This document shows, piece after piece, positions 26,499-35,219 of a stretch of 64,000 bases of DNA. A model generated the notes under the pieces. It ran no database searches and had not been told where the DNA came from. It saw only the letters and a list, made by a program, of their open reading frames with translations. Origin of the DNA: Clostridiales bacterium (GTDB taxonomy: Bacteria > Bacillota > Clostridia > Saccharofermentanales > Saccharofermentanaceae); the NCBI GenBank assembly GCA_017615325.1, contig JAGAAI010000099.1, positions 1 through 64,000 on the forward strand, read 5' to 3'. Positions within the stretch are counted from its first letter, which is position 1. Each line of letters opens with the position of its first letter. Made by a program: the position numbers and the translations under genes.

Positions 26499-28199
26499 TT
26501 ACTTCTTCTTTCCGACATCAATGCCTCTTACGCCCAGATCAACCTTGATGTACCCGTTATTATCGGCTGCTTCCTGCTTCAGGACTTTAACAAAAGCCTC
26601 GTTATCTACCGGAGCCTCGTTTTCAGGCACTACAGAGGTCTTCCCTTCAAAGACGGATCCTTTGACGGAAGCGTTATAGTTGGTTGTTACGACACGATAC
26701 AAAGTCTCATTATCTTCAGGATCTATCTTAGTGCCGTCAGACAAAGTGATACTTACGATCTCGACATCTTTCCGCTCCTCTTGCCGGTGGTCTATGTACT
26801 CAAATGTGAGTCCTGACATCTGGTCTCCATAGACATCGTTCTTAAAGCCGTCCTTAAGCTGCTTTGCGATCTCTTTTCCTGTCAGTTCATAAACCAGGAG
26901 GCTGTTGCCGTAAGATGAGATCGCATAGACATCATTCAAGCTGATCTCACGGCTCTCTTCCCCGCCCGGAATATAAAAACTCGTTGCAATTCCACCTTTG
27001 TTATAGAAGGATGCAACCGTGTTAAGATCAGCAGTTGCACGGAGCATCAGGGAAGTGATCCAGTTGCCTGCCGAAGTTGCACCGTTATCGCTTACAACAT
27101 CGTGTTTTTCGATCGAATGATCAATATAGCCGATTACTTCATCCTCAACCTCCAGGGCAGCGCGTGAGATGGTCATGATATCGGGATCCAGAAAGCCTGA
27201 ATTCTCAGGCCTGTCAAGAAACTTGTTTTTATCGGCTTTGATATCCGTATAATGCGGATCGTAGGCGGACACGTTTCCATTCTTATCGAAAACGATAACA
27301 GAAGACGCATAACCCTGGGCATGGGAATCACACTGGATATAAGGGATACCATTCCCGGATCTGCCGTATATACCATTATGTGTATGCCCGCCCGCCACAA
27401 GATCAACATCGGCAGGATCAAGTGCATCAGCGATCAAGACCGGATCCTGATGAGCGAGGACGATAGTGGCATCGGGAGACTCTTGGGCGTTGATCTCTTT
27501 TACCCTCTCCGAAAGATGATCCAGTTTCCAGTCCAGCTCACAAGCGGGAAAGCTGCTCTTATCACCGAAATCGTCTATCTTAGAGAGGAACCCTATTACC
27601 GCGATTCTCTTGCCTGCCTTCTCCACCACCGCATAATCCCTGGAAAAATCAACTCGTTCTGAAGTGCCTTCGTAATAGAGATTAGATGCAATGACCGGAG
27701 TATCCGGGTCAGCTTTATATCCTGCAAAATCGTATGCTGCGGGAGTAGCGTCCTCATCGACATTATTCAATACACCCCAATCGAATTCGTGGTTGCCGAG
27801 TTCCATGACATCATAGTCCATTATATCCATTGCGGCGCGGAGATGCGCCCCCTTGACCATGGTGGATTGCGTGGTCCCGGTATATATATCACCACAGTCG
27901 AGAAGCATTACATCATCAAATTCATCTGAATTTCTGGCATCAGAAATGATCTTGGCAATATAAGCCATACGGTACTGATAGTTTTCCTCTTTGCCGGAAG
28001 ATGTGTCCATAAGCGTGCCGTGGATATCGGAAGTCTCAAAAAGCTTGATCCTGACCTCAGGCAGCTCCTTTGAGCTATCACTTGTAGCTGAACTATCTGA
28101 TGTTACTGACGATTCAACAGGCTGGGGCTTTATGTTACAGGCTGCAAAAGATAATACCGTTAAGGCAGCAAGCAATACTGATACAGTCTTCTTGATCAT
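26499..28199 (-). CDS. 5'-nucleotidase/2',3'-cyclic phosphodiesterase-type lipoprotein
   Basis: Extracytoplasmic metallophosphoesterase that would release phosphate or nucleosides from external nucleotides. 566 residues. Lipoprotein signal with Cys21 (SFAAC), Ser-rich linker to about 50. Metallophosphatase motifs in order: ETSDIHG, DCGDIYTG, GNHEFDWG, LAHQDP and GGHTHNG; then a 5_nucleotid_C domain with GGIATSFYIPGG and YGNSLLVYELTG (substrate-binding). GGGGGATAAAG precedes the ATG. Followed at once by the GNAT gene. Confidence 0.92.
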   Translation of the reverse strand: MIKKTVSVLLAALTVLSFAACNIKPQPVESSVTSDSSATSDSSKELPEVRIKLFETSDIHGTLMDTSSGKEENYQYRMAYIAKIISDARNSDEFDDVMLLDCGDIYTGTTQSTMVKGAHLRAAMDIMDYDVMELGNHEFDWGVLNNVDEDATPAAYDFAGYKADPDTPVIASNLYYEGTSERVDFSRDYAVVEKAGKRIAVIGFLSKIDDFGDKSSFPACELDWKLDHLSERVKEINAQESPDATIVLAHQDPVLIADALDPADVDLVAGGHTHNGIYGRSGNGIPYIQCDSHAQGYASSVIVFDKNGNVSAYDPHYTDIKADKNKFLDRPENSGFLDPDIMTISRAALEVEDEVIGYIDHSIEKHDVVSDNGATSAGNWITSLMLRATADLNTVASFYNKGGIATSFYIPGGEESREISLNDVYAISSYGNSLLVYELTGKEIAKQLKDGFKNDVYGDQMSGLTFEYIDHRQEERKDVEIVSITLSDGTKIDPEDNETLYRVVTTNYNASVKGSVFEGKTSVVPENEAPVDNEAFVKVLKQEAADNNGYIKVDLGVRGIDVGKKK

Positions 28200-28242
28200 C
28201 TTTATCCCCCTGATATTCCCTCAAAAAATCAGTTAATCCGCC

Positions 28243-28905
28243 TTATTCTTCCTTATATGCCTTAGGCAGATTCCAGCCGTAGTGGGCCGCCGCAAAACGT
28301 ATGACACAGACGAAGAAGAAGCCCGCGAGCATTCCTGCCTCGGCTGAACCGGTGACGTTATAAACGATATAGACTACAGCTGCACCGATAATGGATGCGC
28401 ATGCGTAGATATGCTTAACGAATATCACCGGCATCTCCAGTGACAGTACATCTCTTAGAACTCCTCCGCCGACACCTGTAACAACACCAAGAAAGATGAC
28501 CAAAAAAGCGTTGGCGGCAAAAGGTCCGACGAGGCCTGTATGAACACCGTCAGCTGTAAAAGCCGCAAGACCCACTGTATCGAACCAGAAGAAGACCTTG
28601 TCGTAGATAACACGTGTCCTCTCCGAGACATTCCTCTTGCTCTTATGTTTCCACCATACAAATATGAAAGTGATATTGGCGGCAACAGCCGCTATGATAA
28701 CGAAGAAAGGATTAATGAAAGCCGCAGGCGGAGTTGAACCCGTCACGATATCCCTTATGATGCCGCCGCCAGTAGCAGTCAGGAGCGCGAGGATATTGAC
28801 GCCGAAGATATCCATCTTCTTGCGTATTCCCGCCATGGCACCTGAAACGGCAAAAGCGACAGTACCGATTATATCCGTGATCAAGATAAAGAGTTCCGTA
28901 TCCAT
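28243..28905 (-). CDS. TRIC-family (UPF0126) cation channel protein
   Basis: 220-residue membrane protein with seven hydrophobic segments in two repeats of the UPF0126 domain: FAVSGAMAGIRKKMDIFGV with GGGIIRDIVTG, and FTADGVHTGL with GGGVLRDVLSLE. Bacterial TRIC homologues form trimeric K+/cation channels. There is no ribosome-binding site: a TATAAT ends seven bases before the ATG, so the mRNA is probably leaderless. It stands alone between two minus-strand units. Confidence 0.9.
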   Translation of the reverse strand: MDTELFILITDIIGTVAFAVSGAMAGIRKKMDIFGVNILALLTATGGGIIRDIVTGSTPPAAFINPFFVIIAAVAANITFIFVWWKHKSKRNVSERTRVIYDKVFFWFDTVGLAAFTADGVHTGLVGPFAANAFLVIFLGVVTGVGGGVLRDVLSLEMPVIFVKHIYACASIIGAAVVYIVYNVTGSAEAGMLAGFFFVCVIRFAAAHYGWNLPKAYKEE

Positions 28906-28912
28906 GGGTATA

Positions 28913-28940
28913 ATTATATATATTTAAAGCCTTTTTACAA
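28913..28940 (-). promoter_or_regulatory. Promoter for a leaderless TRIC transcript
   Basis: TTGTAA, a 16-base spacer and a perfect TATAAT on the minus strand. The -10 ends seven bases before the ATG, so transcription should start at or next to the start codon. Confidence 0.65.
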
Positions 28941-28947
28941 TCACGAT

Positions 28948-28997
28948 ATAAGAAAGGGCTGCCTCATAAGTGAAACACTCACTTTTGAGACAGCCCT
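28948..28997 (-). terminator. Terminator of the first LRR-SLH gene (AGGGCTG family)
   Basis: On the minus strand AGGGCTGTCTCAaAAGTGA pairs with TCACTTatGAGGCAGCCCT, followed by TTTCTTATATC. A related stem lies at 40135-40175 after another SLH gene. Confidence 0.82.
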
Positions 28998-29038
28998 GAT
29001 ATGCGTACGATCAGTCAAAAGACCTTAGATCACATTCC

Positions 29039-31294
29039 TTATGCGTACCGCTGATACTTGTAGAGGAATGTTACCATCTGACGCCTGAGGCACTTGCCCT
29101 GAGGCTTGAATGTGCCGTCATCGTAACCTGCGACGATCTTTTGCTCGGATGCCCAGATTACAGGGATGTAGAAATAATCGGATGACTTGACGTCAGAGAA
29201 CTTGCACTTCTTCTTCGAGGGAGAAGGCTCTCCTGCCATTCTCCATAGGAAAGTAACGGTCTGTGCTCTTGTGCAGACATTCTGAGGCTTGAACTTGCCG
29301 TCGCCGTAACCTGTGGTGATGCCGTTTTCGACAGCCCAGATAACAGGCTTGAAGAAGTAATCCGTTGACTTAACGTCAGGGAACTTGCAGGTGGATGACT
29401 TAACCTCGGGCTCGCCCTGGAGTCTGTAGAGGAATGTAACCATCTGGGCACGGGTACATTCGTTGGCAGGCTTGAACTTGGTCTGCTTGTCGTAACCCTT
29501 AACGATACCCTGAGCTGTCAGATCGTTTGTAGGAGTGAACCAGAATTTCTTGCTGTTTGTAACGTCCTTATAGAGGACAGTAATGACACACTTGCCTACT
29601 GCACCGGAAGCGGTTGCAGTAATAGTAACTTTACCTGCCATCTTGGCGGTAACCTTGCCGCTCTTGTCAACTGTAGCGATGCTCTTATCGGATGATTTCC
29701 ATGTGACCTTTGCCGACTTATTCTTAGGCGTTGCCTTCAGTGTCAATGTCTTACCGCAGATGATCTGGGCAGAATTCTTATCGAGTTTAAGTGACTCTGC
29801 GTTGATCTTGGTGTTAACATCAAACTTCAATTCGTATTCTTCACCTTCATCGACAATAGCGCCGTCATCATCAGAAGTAGCTGTATTAACATAATAATCT
29901 ACGATCTTCTTATCATCCGAGAAAGTCTTCCCACCTTCTTTATATGCTCTGATGAGGCCTGCACACTGGGATATATCGATCTCCTTGAGACTGTTGTTAT
30001 GGCAGATGAGGGAGACCAGGTGCTCAGCATTAGTGATGTCGATGGAAGTGAGTTTGTTGTCATTGCAGGCAAGGTCGGAGATTCCGGAACCTGCGGGGAA
30101 AGAAAGGCTTGTGATACTGTTAAACTGGCAGTCCATCAAATACATCTTTTTGTTATTGTCCAGATTAAGAGCCGTAAGGTTATTGTGATTGCAACTTAAA
30201 GTATAAAGGCCTGTGTTCTTGCTGAGATCAAGAGTCTTTATCCCGGTCTCGCTGCAGATAAGATACTTCAGCTTGGTGTTATTTGAGACGTTGAGACTGT
30301 TAAGCTTATTGTTGTTGCAATTCAAAGATTCAAGAGACTTGGCCTCGGCGAAATCAATAGCCGTAAAGAGGTTATTTTCACATACGAGGTCCGTAACTGA
30401 AGAAGAAAGAATGAGGGTACCGTTCTTCAATTTGTTATTGGAACATTCAATATGTTTAAGATTTGTACAGTTGCTGAGATCCAGTTTGCTGAAATTATTG
30501 TCATAACACTCTAATCTTTCCAAAGCAGTGCAGCCGTCAAGTTTTATGCCCGTAAGCTGATTGTTATCACAAACAAGATCCTTCAGGCCGCTCAATCCGC
30601 TGACATCAAGACTCTTTAACTTATTATCCGAGCATTCCAGCCTTTCCAGAGCAGTACAGCCACTGACATTGAGGCTTGTAATCACATTATGGCGGCAAAC
30701 AAACCAATCCAATGAAGTACAGTCTGAAAGATCGACCTTTTGGAGTTTACACTCATCAGCGTTTAAACCGTTGAGAGATGTACAGCCGACTGCCTTGATC
30801 TCTGTGAGATCTGAGGGAAGAACCAAAATTTCAAGTGCTTTCAATCCGCTGACATCAAGAGTCGTAAGCTTGGTGCCAGAACATCTAAATTCAGTGAGAT
30901 CCTTACACATCGAGATATCCAGACTTGAGATGGGATTATCATCGATATTAAGGATCTTTAACTTGGTATTCTTAGAAAGATCAATGCTTGTAAGCTTAGC
31001 CCCGGATGCTTTAAACATCTCAAGGTCAGGAAAGAGCTCGATTCCCTTGGAGTCTGTCAGGTCTCCATCCCACAAATAAATCTTTTTTACATTCGGCAAC
31101 TCTTCCGAAGTAATCTTTCCGTCTGTTCCGTAATCCTGTTTTGAAAGGAAATCCCTTAATACGGGATCAGGAAAATTGGTCTCATTGATGGCTATATCGC
31201 CTGCCGCCATGGACGTCAAAGGCATGAATGCCAGCATTCCGGCAGCAAAGGCAGTACCCACCATACCCAACAATAACTTTTTGAAAGTATGCAT
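29039..31294 (-). CDS. Exported leucine-rich-repeat SLH surface protein
   Basis: 751 residues. Signal peptide to about 31 (TSMAAG). N-terminal motif INETNFPDPVLRDFL followed by an EF-hand-like calcium loop at 54-65 (Asp54, Gly56, Asp58, Lys60, Thr62, Glu65). LRR array at about 85-460, period near 21 residues, consensus L-x-x-LxCxxN-x-LTxLDLSxN. BIG2 at about 500-575 and three SLH repeats to the end; here the second SLH motif is CTRAQ rather than the CARKH of its paralogues. GGGGAGG is six bases before the ATG. The protein ends KYQRYA, without the FVNGKG tail of the others. Likely a surface adhesin or binding protein; ligand unknown. The 202 bases upstream hold its 5' region and the promoter of the next gene; I saw no clear -35. 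Confidence 0.88.
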   Translation of the reverse strand: MHTFKKLLLGMVGTAFAAGMLAFMPLTSMAAGDIAINETNFPDPVLRDFLSKQDYGTDGKITSEELPNVKKIYLWDGDLTDSKGIELFPDLEMFKASGAKLTSIDLSKNTKLKILNIDDNPISSLDISMCKDLTEFRCSGTKLTTLDVSGLKALEILVLPSDLTEIKAVGCTSLNGLNADECKLQKVDLSDCTSLDWFVCRHNVITSLNVSGCTALERLECSDNKLKSLDVSGLSGLKDLVCDNNQLTGIKLDGCTALERLECYDNNFSKLDLSNCTNLKHIECSNNKLKNGTLILSSSVTDLVCENNLFTAIDFAEAKSLESLNCNNNKLNSLNVSNNTKLKYLICSETGIKTLDLSKNTGLYTLSCNHNNLTALNLDNNKKMYLMDCQFNSITSLSFPAGSGISDLACNDNKLTSIDITNAEHLVSLICHNNSLKEIDISQCAGLIRAYKEGGKTFSDDKKIVDYYVNTATSDDDGAIVDEGEEYELKFDVNTKINAESLKLDKNSAQIICGKTLTLKATPKNKSAKVTWKSSDKSIATVDKSGKVTAKMAGKVTITATASGAVGKCVITVLYKDVTNSKKFWFTPTNDLTAQGIVKGYDKQTKFKPANECTRAQMVTFLYRLQGEPEVKSSTCKFPDVKSTDYFFKPVIWAVENGITTGYGDGKFKPQNVCTRAQTVTFLWRMAGEPSPSKKKCKFSDVKSSDYFYIPVIWASEQKIVAGYDDGTFKPQGKCLRRQMVTFLYKYQRYA

Positions 31295-31426
31295 ACAATA
31301 CCTCCCCTAAGATAGATTACCTCTTATTTTAATAAATTTAAGGTAGAAATTCTATCACCCAAAAGCACCATTTTTACCTTGTGGAAGCAGTATCTCATAG
31401 AAAATAGAAAAGAATCAAAAAACGTC

Positions 31427-31455
31427 TTGCATATACCATCGGTATATTGTATAAT
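31427..31455 (+). promoter_or_regulatory. Promoter of the small gene at 31497
   Basis: TTGCAT, exactly 17 bases, and a perfect TATAAT. The spacer contains the palindrome ATACCATCGGTAT, so a repressor bound there would block RNA polymerase. Confidence 0.8.
31433..31445. promoter_or_regulatory. Operator copy 1, ATACC-N3-GGTAT
   Basis: Perfect dyad ATACCATCGGTAT (extendable to TATACC/GGTATA) between the -35 and -10. Probable binding site of the convergent XRE repressor, whose own promoter carries a third copy. Confidence 0.75.
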
Positions 31456-31459
31456 CTCG

Positions 31460-31472
31460 ATACCAGTGGTAT
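31460..31472. promoter_or_regulatory. Operator copy 2, ATACC-N3-GGTAT
   Basis: ATACCAGTGGTAT, centred 27 bases after copy 1 and covering the expected transcription start. The spacing would allow cooperative binding of two dimers. Confidence 0.75.
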
Positions 31473-31496
31473 ATTACTGGAAAGGAAGTGATCTAA

Positions 31497-31873
31497 TGGG
31501 ATGCTATTTTGGTGCATTAGGACGGCTTAAGATAGTACCCGAGCCCACTCGGGAATTGGTTAAGGAATATCTACTCTTCAGTGCGTATTCCTGTCCGGAC
31601 AGATTCAATGTAGATGAGGTGTTTTCTAATCCTTGGTTTTTTGATAAGGATAACATGCTTGCTTCAATGATAGGGAAATTCTGCGAACCGGAAATATGGT
31701 ACGAACATCTTAAGGAGAACTTTTTTGAGAAAAGAGGTTATCAGTTGATAGGAGATCCGCAATTTGTAGCCGAAGGAGATGACATTGACATCTGGGAACT
31801 CGGCAATTCAAGGGTTTTTGAATGGTATGGATTAAAGAAGCACTTTGAGGAATTGTATCTAAAAGAAGAATGA
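31497..31873 (+). CDS. Small protein of unknown function under XRE-type operator control
   Basis: I do not recognise this 125-residue protein. It begins MGCYFGALGRLKIVPEP, is rich in acidic and aromatic residues (FSNPWFFDKDNML, KFCEPEIWYEHLK, RVFEWYGLKKHFEE), and has no signal peptide or membrane segment, so it should be a soluble, mostly helical cytosolic protein. The ATG at 31497 has AAGGAAG seven bases upstream; an earlier in-frame ATG at 31379 lies ahead of the promoter and is rejected. It is convergent with the XRE gene, 11 bases away, and its promoter holds two ATACCNNNGGTAT sites. By eye this stretch is AT-richer than its neighbours. A stress, phage-defence or toxin-type role is possible but only a guess. 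Confidence 0.75.
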
Positions 31874-31884
31874 ACTGATTCCAG

Positions 31885-32229
31885 CTATTCATTGGATGTC
31901 TTGACAGAATAATCCAGGATCCTCTTGAGTTGCTCATCATCATACTCCCTGCATTGTTCAATTATCGAGAACAGGATCGGAGATTCATTTTTGTTTACTG
32001 TAATATAATCGGGGCGCTTGATATTGCTGTTACCGGTAAGATAGTCAACTGATACGTTGTAAGCATTTGCTATATCTCTCACTACGTGAAGAGACGGTGT
32101 TCTTGTGCCAGCTTCATATCTCTGATAAGCCGGTTGACTGACGCCAATTAACCTTGCGGCCTCTGCTTGAGTGATTTCAAGCGTCTTATGAAGCGATATC
32201 AAGCGTTCCGTACTGATGATAATTTGCAT
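31885..32229 (-). CDS. XRE/Cro-CI-family transcriptional repressor
   Basis: 114 residues. Helix-turn-helix at about 8-62 (LEITQAEAARLIGVSQPAYQ, EAGTRTPSL, ANAYNVSVDYLTG), then a short C-terminal tail that may mediate dimerisation (EYDDEQLKRILDY). AGGAG is nine bases before the ATG. A palindrome identical in form to the two in the small gene's promoter overlaps this gene's -35, so it most likely represses both itself and the convergent gene. Confidence 0.9.
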   Translation of the reverse strand: MQIIISTERLISLHKTLEITQAEAARLIGVSQPAYQRYEAGTRTPSLHVVRDIANAYNVSVDYLTGNSNIKRPDYITVNKNESPILFSIIEQCREYDDEQLKRILDYSVKTSNE

Positions 32230-32266
32230 ATGCTAAACTCCTATCTTCGTTTGATTTTGCAGATTT

Positions 32267-32296
32267 ATAATATCACTTATCAAGAAAAGATACCAA
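32267..32296 (-). promoter_or_regulatory. Promoter of the XRE repressor gene
   Basis: TTGGTA, an 18-base spacer and TATTAT on the minus strand. The -35 is embedded in operator copy 3. Confidence 0.55.
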
Positions 32297-32302
32297 TGGT
32301 AT
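32290..32302. promoter_or_regulatory. Operator copy 3, ATACC-N3-GGTAT
   Basis: ATACCAATGGTAT, 61 bases upstream of the XRE start and overlapping its -35. With copies 1 and 2 it makes three matches to one 13-base dyad within 870 bases. The rest of the gap to rsmI holds GGGATCC/GGATCCC arms (32315-32373) around a CGGAA/TTCCG stem, of unclear meaning. Confidence 0.7.
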
Positions 32303-32418
32303 TTAATTAGACAAGGGGATCCGGAATAAAGCCTTTTTCCGTCAAACTCATGAGAACAATTGGTCAGGATCCCATTATACCGGGTGTGTTATTCTCACAC
32401 AGACATAACCATCATCCG

Positions 32419-33255
32419 TTATCTGTCAGCATCCAACAATTCTTTATAGATCTCATTCTTGCCACGGCCTGTCGCTATCGATAAGGCCTTGGCAACATCC
32501 TTTATGGAAAGGCCGGACTTGATAAGATATTCCTTGAGTTCTTCAGTCTTCTCTTCCGTGATAACGCTTTCCGAACCTGCTGATGCACTGTTGCCTTCGA
32601 TAACTACAACGAACTCACCCTTGGGCGGGTTCTTCTCAAAGTAGTCTTTTGCATCTTCCGTGTTAAGTCTTATCACTTCTTCGTATCTCTTGGTAAGTTC
32701 CCTGCAGAATGCGACTTTACGGCCTGCAAAACCTGTCTTTACAAGATCTTCACAGAGCTTGACTATCCTGTGGGGGGCTTCATAAAGGATAAGAGTATCT
32801 TCTGACTTTGACAAAGCAGCAAGCCTGTCCGTCCTGGCAGAACCTGCCGACGGCAGGAAGCCTTCAAAGTGGATGGATCTTGCATCTATTCCCGAAAGAG
32901 CAGCAGCGGTCATGGCAGCGGTGGGACCCGGTATGCATGTTACTTCAAATCCGTTCTCTGCCGCGATAGTCACCAGGTCTTCTCCGGGATCAGATATAAC
33001 AGGCATGCCCGCATCGGAAACCTGAACAACATTAAGATCCTTAGAGAGAAGTTCTGTCACCATATCTTTCCTTGATGCCTTGTTATGTTCGTGGTAGGAG
33101 ATGAGTTTCTTTCCTTCTATGCCGAGGTTATTAAGGAGGATCCCTGTGACCCTGGTATCTTCGCAGAGGATGACGTCAGCCGATCTGAGGGTCTCAATAG
33201 CCCTCGGTGACATGTCGGCCATGTTGCCTATTGGTGTTCCGACTAGATAAAGCAA
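32419..33255 (-). CDS. rsmI: 16S rRNA (cytidine1402-2'-O)-methyltransferase
   Basis: SAM-dependent methylation of C1402 in 16S rRNA. 278 residues. Tetrapyrrole-methylase fold with LYLVGTPIGNMADM, CEDTRVTG, SDAGMPVISDPG, VTCIPGPTA and FEGFLP, all typical of RsmI; the C-terminal helical tail contains GLSIKDVAKALS. The start is a TTG at 33255, overlapping the end of the upstream methyltransferase gene by 13 bases, with GAGGAG ten bases before it. Confidence 0.94.
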   Translation of the reverse strand: MLYLVGTPIGNMADMSPRAIETLRSADVILCEDTRVTGILLNNLGIEGKKLISYHEHNKASRKDMVTELLSKDLNVVQVSDAGMPVISDPGEDLVTIAAENGFEVTCIPGPTAAMTAAALSGIDARSIHFEGFLPSAGSARTDRLAALSKSEDTLILYEAPHRIVKLCEDLVKTGFAGRKVAFCRELTKRYEEVIRLNTEDAKDYFEKNPPKGEFVVVIEGNSASAGSESVITEEKTEELKEYLIKSGLSIKDVAKALSIATGRGKNEIYKELLDADR

Positions 33256-34001
33256 TCCTTATGCTCCTCCTCGTAGATCTCGTGCATCCTGTCCTTATCG
33301 TCAAGATAGAGTGCCGGAAGGATCTTTGTCTCCTCGTTATCGCGCCTTCTCCCTGCCATCAGTACGATCCTCGCATCCTTCCTGTGGTTGGGGAATACCG
33401 GCATCAGTCTCGATACATTGATCCCGGCATCTTGGAAGCTACCTGTCATTTTACCCGAAAATGCCGAATCAATCACTACCGCATATATTCCTGTCGAAGG
33501 TATAAGCCTCGAAGCAGCTGCCTGAGCAAAAACATCAAGGGTATCCTCTGCTCCCTGCCTTGCGCTGTTTCTCCTTGCATCGGATGAAGCTTCACCTGAC
33601 CCTTCGGTAAAGTAAGGAGGGTTAGCGAAGACTATATCGTACTGGGTATTCCTTATAGTATCAGGCATCTGTCTGATGTCTGCGCAGTATGCCGTAACCT
33701 TACTGCCAAGTTTATTCTCTTCGATGTTCTTCTGAAGGATCTCACAAGAAATGGGATCTATCTCAACCAGATCCATTCTGTAATCTGCTTTCTGCTCTTC
33801 GAGCCTTGCAGCAAGGCAGATGGCGGCACCGCCGCAGCCGGAGCCTAATTCCAGTATGCGGACAGGACCTTTCCTGGGGATAAGAGACATCGTGAACCAG
33901 GCAAGAAGAACACTGTCCGTGCCGAACCTGAAGCCCGTCCTGTTCTGATACAAAACAAAGCCCTGGCGGCCCAGCTCTTCTTTCGTAAGTTCAGCTGTCA
34001 T
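33243..34001 (-). CDS. TrmN6-like tRNA1(Val) adenine-N6 methyltransferase
   Basis: 252-residue class I methyltransferase. SAM motif ILELGSGCGGAAI, acidic VEIDP, DIRQMP and catalytic FANPPYF (NPPY marks N6-adenine or glutamine methylation). The opening GFRFGTDSVLLAWF matches the YfiC/TrmN6 family. Commonly placed beside rsmI in Firmicutes, as here. Its ATG overlaps the antiporter stop (ATGA). Confidence 0.88.
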   Translation of the reverse strand: MTAELTKEELGRQGFVLYQNRTGFRFGTDSVLLAWFTMSLIPRKGPVRILELGSGCGGAAICLAARLEEQKADYRMDLVEIDPISCEILQKNIEENKLGSKVTAYCADIRQMPDTIRNTQYDIVFANPPYFTEGSGEASSDARRNSARQGAEDTLDVFAQAAASRLIPSTGIYAVVIDSAFSGKMTGSFQDAGINVSRLMPVFPNHRKDARIVLMAGRRRDNEETKILPALYLDDKDRMHEIYEEEHKDCFI

Positions 34002-35191
34002 GTAGATACTGTCTCCGGCTTTTTATCTTTATAGAGGATCTTCAGAAATATGGGAGTAAGGATCGAACTGATCACTATGAGAAGGATGACGCTCGTAAAG
34101 AATGCGGGGTTCAGCATTCCGAAAGCCAGTCCCTTCTGGGCAACGATCAGGGCGATCTCTCCGCGGGTCATCATGCCTACGCCAATCTTGATCGAATCCT
34201 GGGTGGAATATTTCATCATCTTGGAGATAAAGCCGCAGCCTATGACCTTTGCGAGCATGCCTACGAGTACGAAGGCGAGCGAAAAGATGATAATGCTCGT
34301 ATCTATCTGCGTGAGGTCGGTCTTAAGTCCTATCGAGCAGAAGAATACAGGTCCGAAGATCATGTAGGAATTGACGTCCATCTTGCGGTTGATGTAGTCT
34401 GAGTCCTTGAGCGAACAGAGTATAACGCCCGCACAGAATGCGCCGGTGATATCCGCAACGCCGAAAACGGCATCTGCTATGTAAGACATGCCGAAAGCCA
34501 ATGCGAGTCCCAAGATCGGGATCCTTCTCGTGTGAGGGTACTTCTTATCGAAGATCTTGAATAATTTGAAAATGACATATCCCATTCCGGCAGCAAATAC
34601 GAAGAAGAGGATCGTCTTAAGCAATACGATCAGAGGCTGGACTTCAGGATCCTTAAAACCGATGACAAGAGTCAGGACCATAATGCCGATGACATCGTCG
34701 ATTATGGCAGCGCTCAAGACCGTGGTCGCAACTTCATCCTTGATCTTGCCTAAGTCTTTTAAGGTCTGAGCCGTAATGCTGACTGACGTGGCTGTCAAAA
34801 TAGTGCCTGTGAATATGGCCTTGTAGAATTCGTCACTCCCCACGCCCGCTGTTCCGAAGAAAGCGATGTAAAGGGCAGTACCGCAGATAAGAGGAACAAA
34901 TACGCCGAAAATGGCGATAATGGTCGACTTGAGTCCTGTCTTCTTGAGCTGTCTTAAGTTCGTGGAAAGGCCGGAAGAAAACATCAGCATTATTACGCCG
35001 ATCTCGGCCATTGCTGAGAGATAGTCCGAATTCTGAACAAGGTTCAGGAATGATGGACCGATGATGAGTCCTGCGATGATCTCGCCTGCAACATCGGGAA
35101 CCTTGCATTTTCGCGCAAGAAGACCGAACGCCTTCGCGAAGATCGTGATTATGCAAAGATCTCTGATTACCGTACTTGTATCGAACTCCAT
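33998..35191 (-). CDS. CPA2-type cation:proton antiporter
   Basis: 397 residues, about 12-13 membrane segments, Na+/H+ exchanger fold. Characteristic pieces are AGLIIGPSF, MFSSGLSTNL, LSAAIIDDVIGI with the ion-binding aspartate pair, and MMTRGEIALIVA. There is no C-terminal TrkA-N/KTN domain, unlike KefB/C. Whether it moves Na+ or K+ is not decidable from sequence. It overlaps the methyltransferase start by four bases. Confidence 0.9.
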   Translation of the reverse strand: MEFDTSTVIRDLCIITIFAKAFGLLARKCKVPDVAGEIIAGLIIGPSFLNLVQNSDYLSAMAEIGVIMLMFSSGLSTNLRQLKKTGLKSTIIAIFGVFVPLICGTALYIAFFGTAGVGSDEFYKAIFTGTILTATSVSITAQTLKDLGKIKDEVATTVLSAAIIDDVIGIMVLTLVIGFKDPEVQPLIVLLKTILFFVFAAGMGYVIFKLFKIFDKKYPHTRRIPILGLALAFGMSYIADAVFGVADITGAFCAGVILCSLKDSDYINRKMDVNSYMIFGPVFFCSIGLKTDLTQIDTSIIIFSLAFVLVGMLAKVIGCGFISKMMKYSTQDSIKIGVGMMTRGEIALIVAQKGLAFGMLNPAFFTSVILLIVISSILTPIFLKILYKDKKPETVST

Positions 35192-35219
35192 TCTTCCTGC
35201 CTCTATATCTCCAAAAGTT

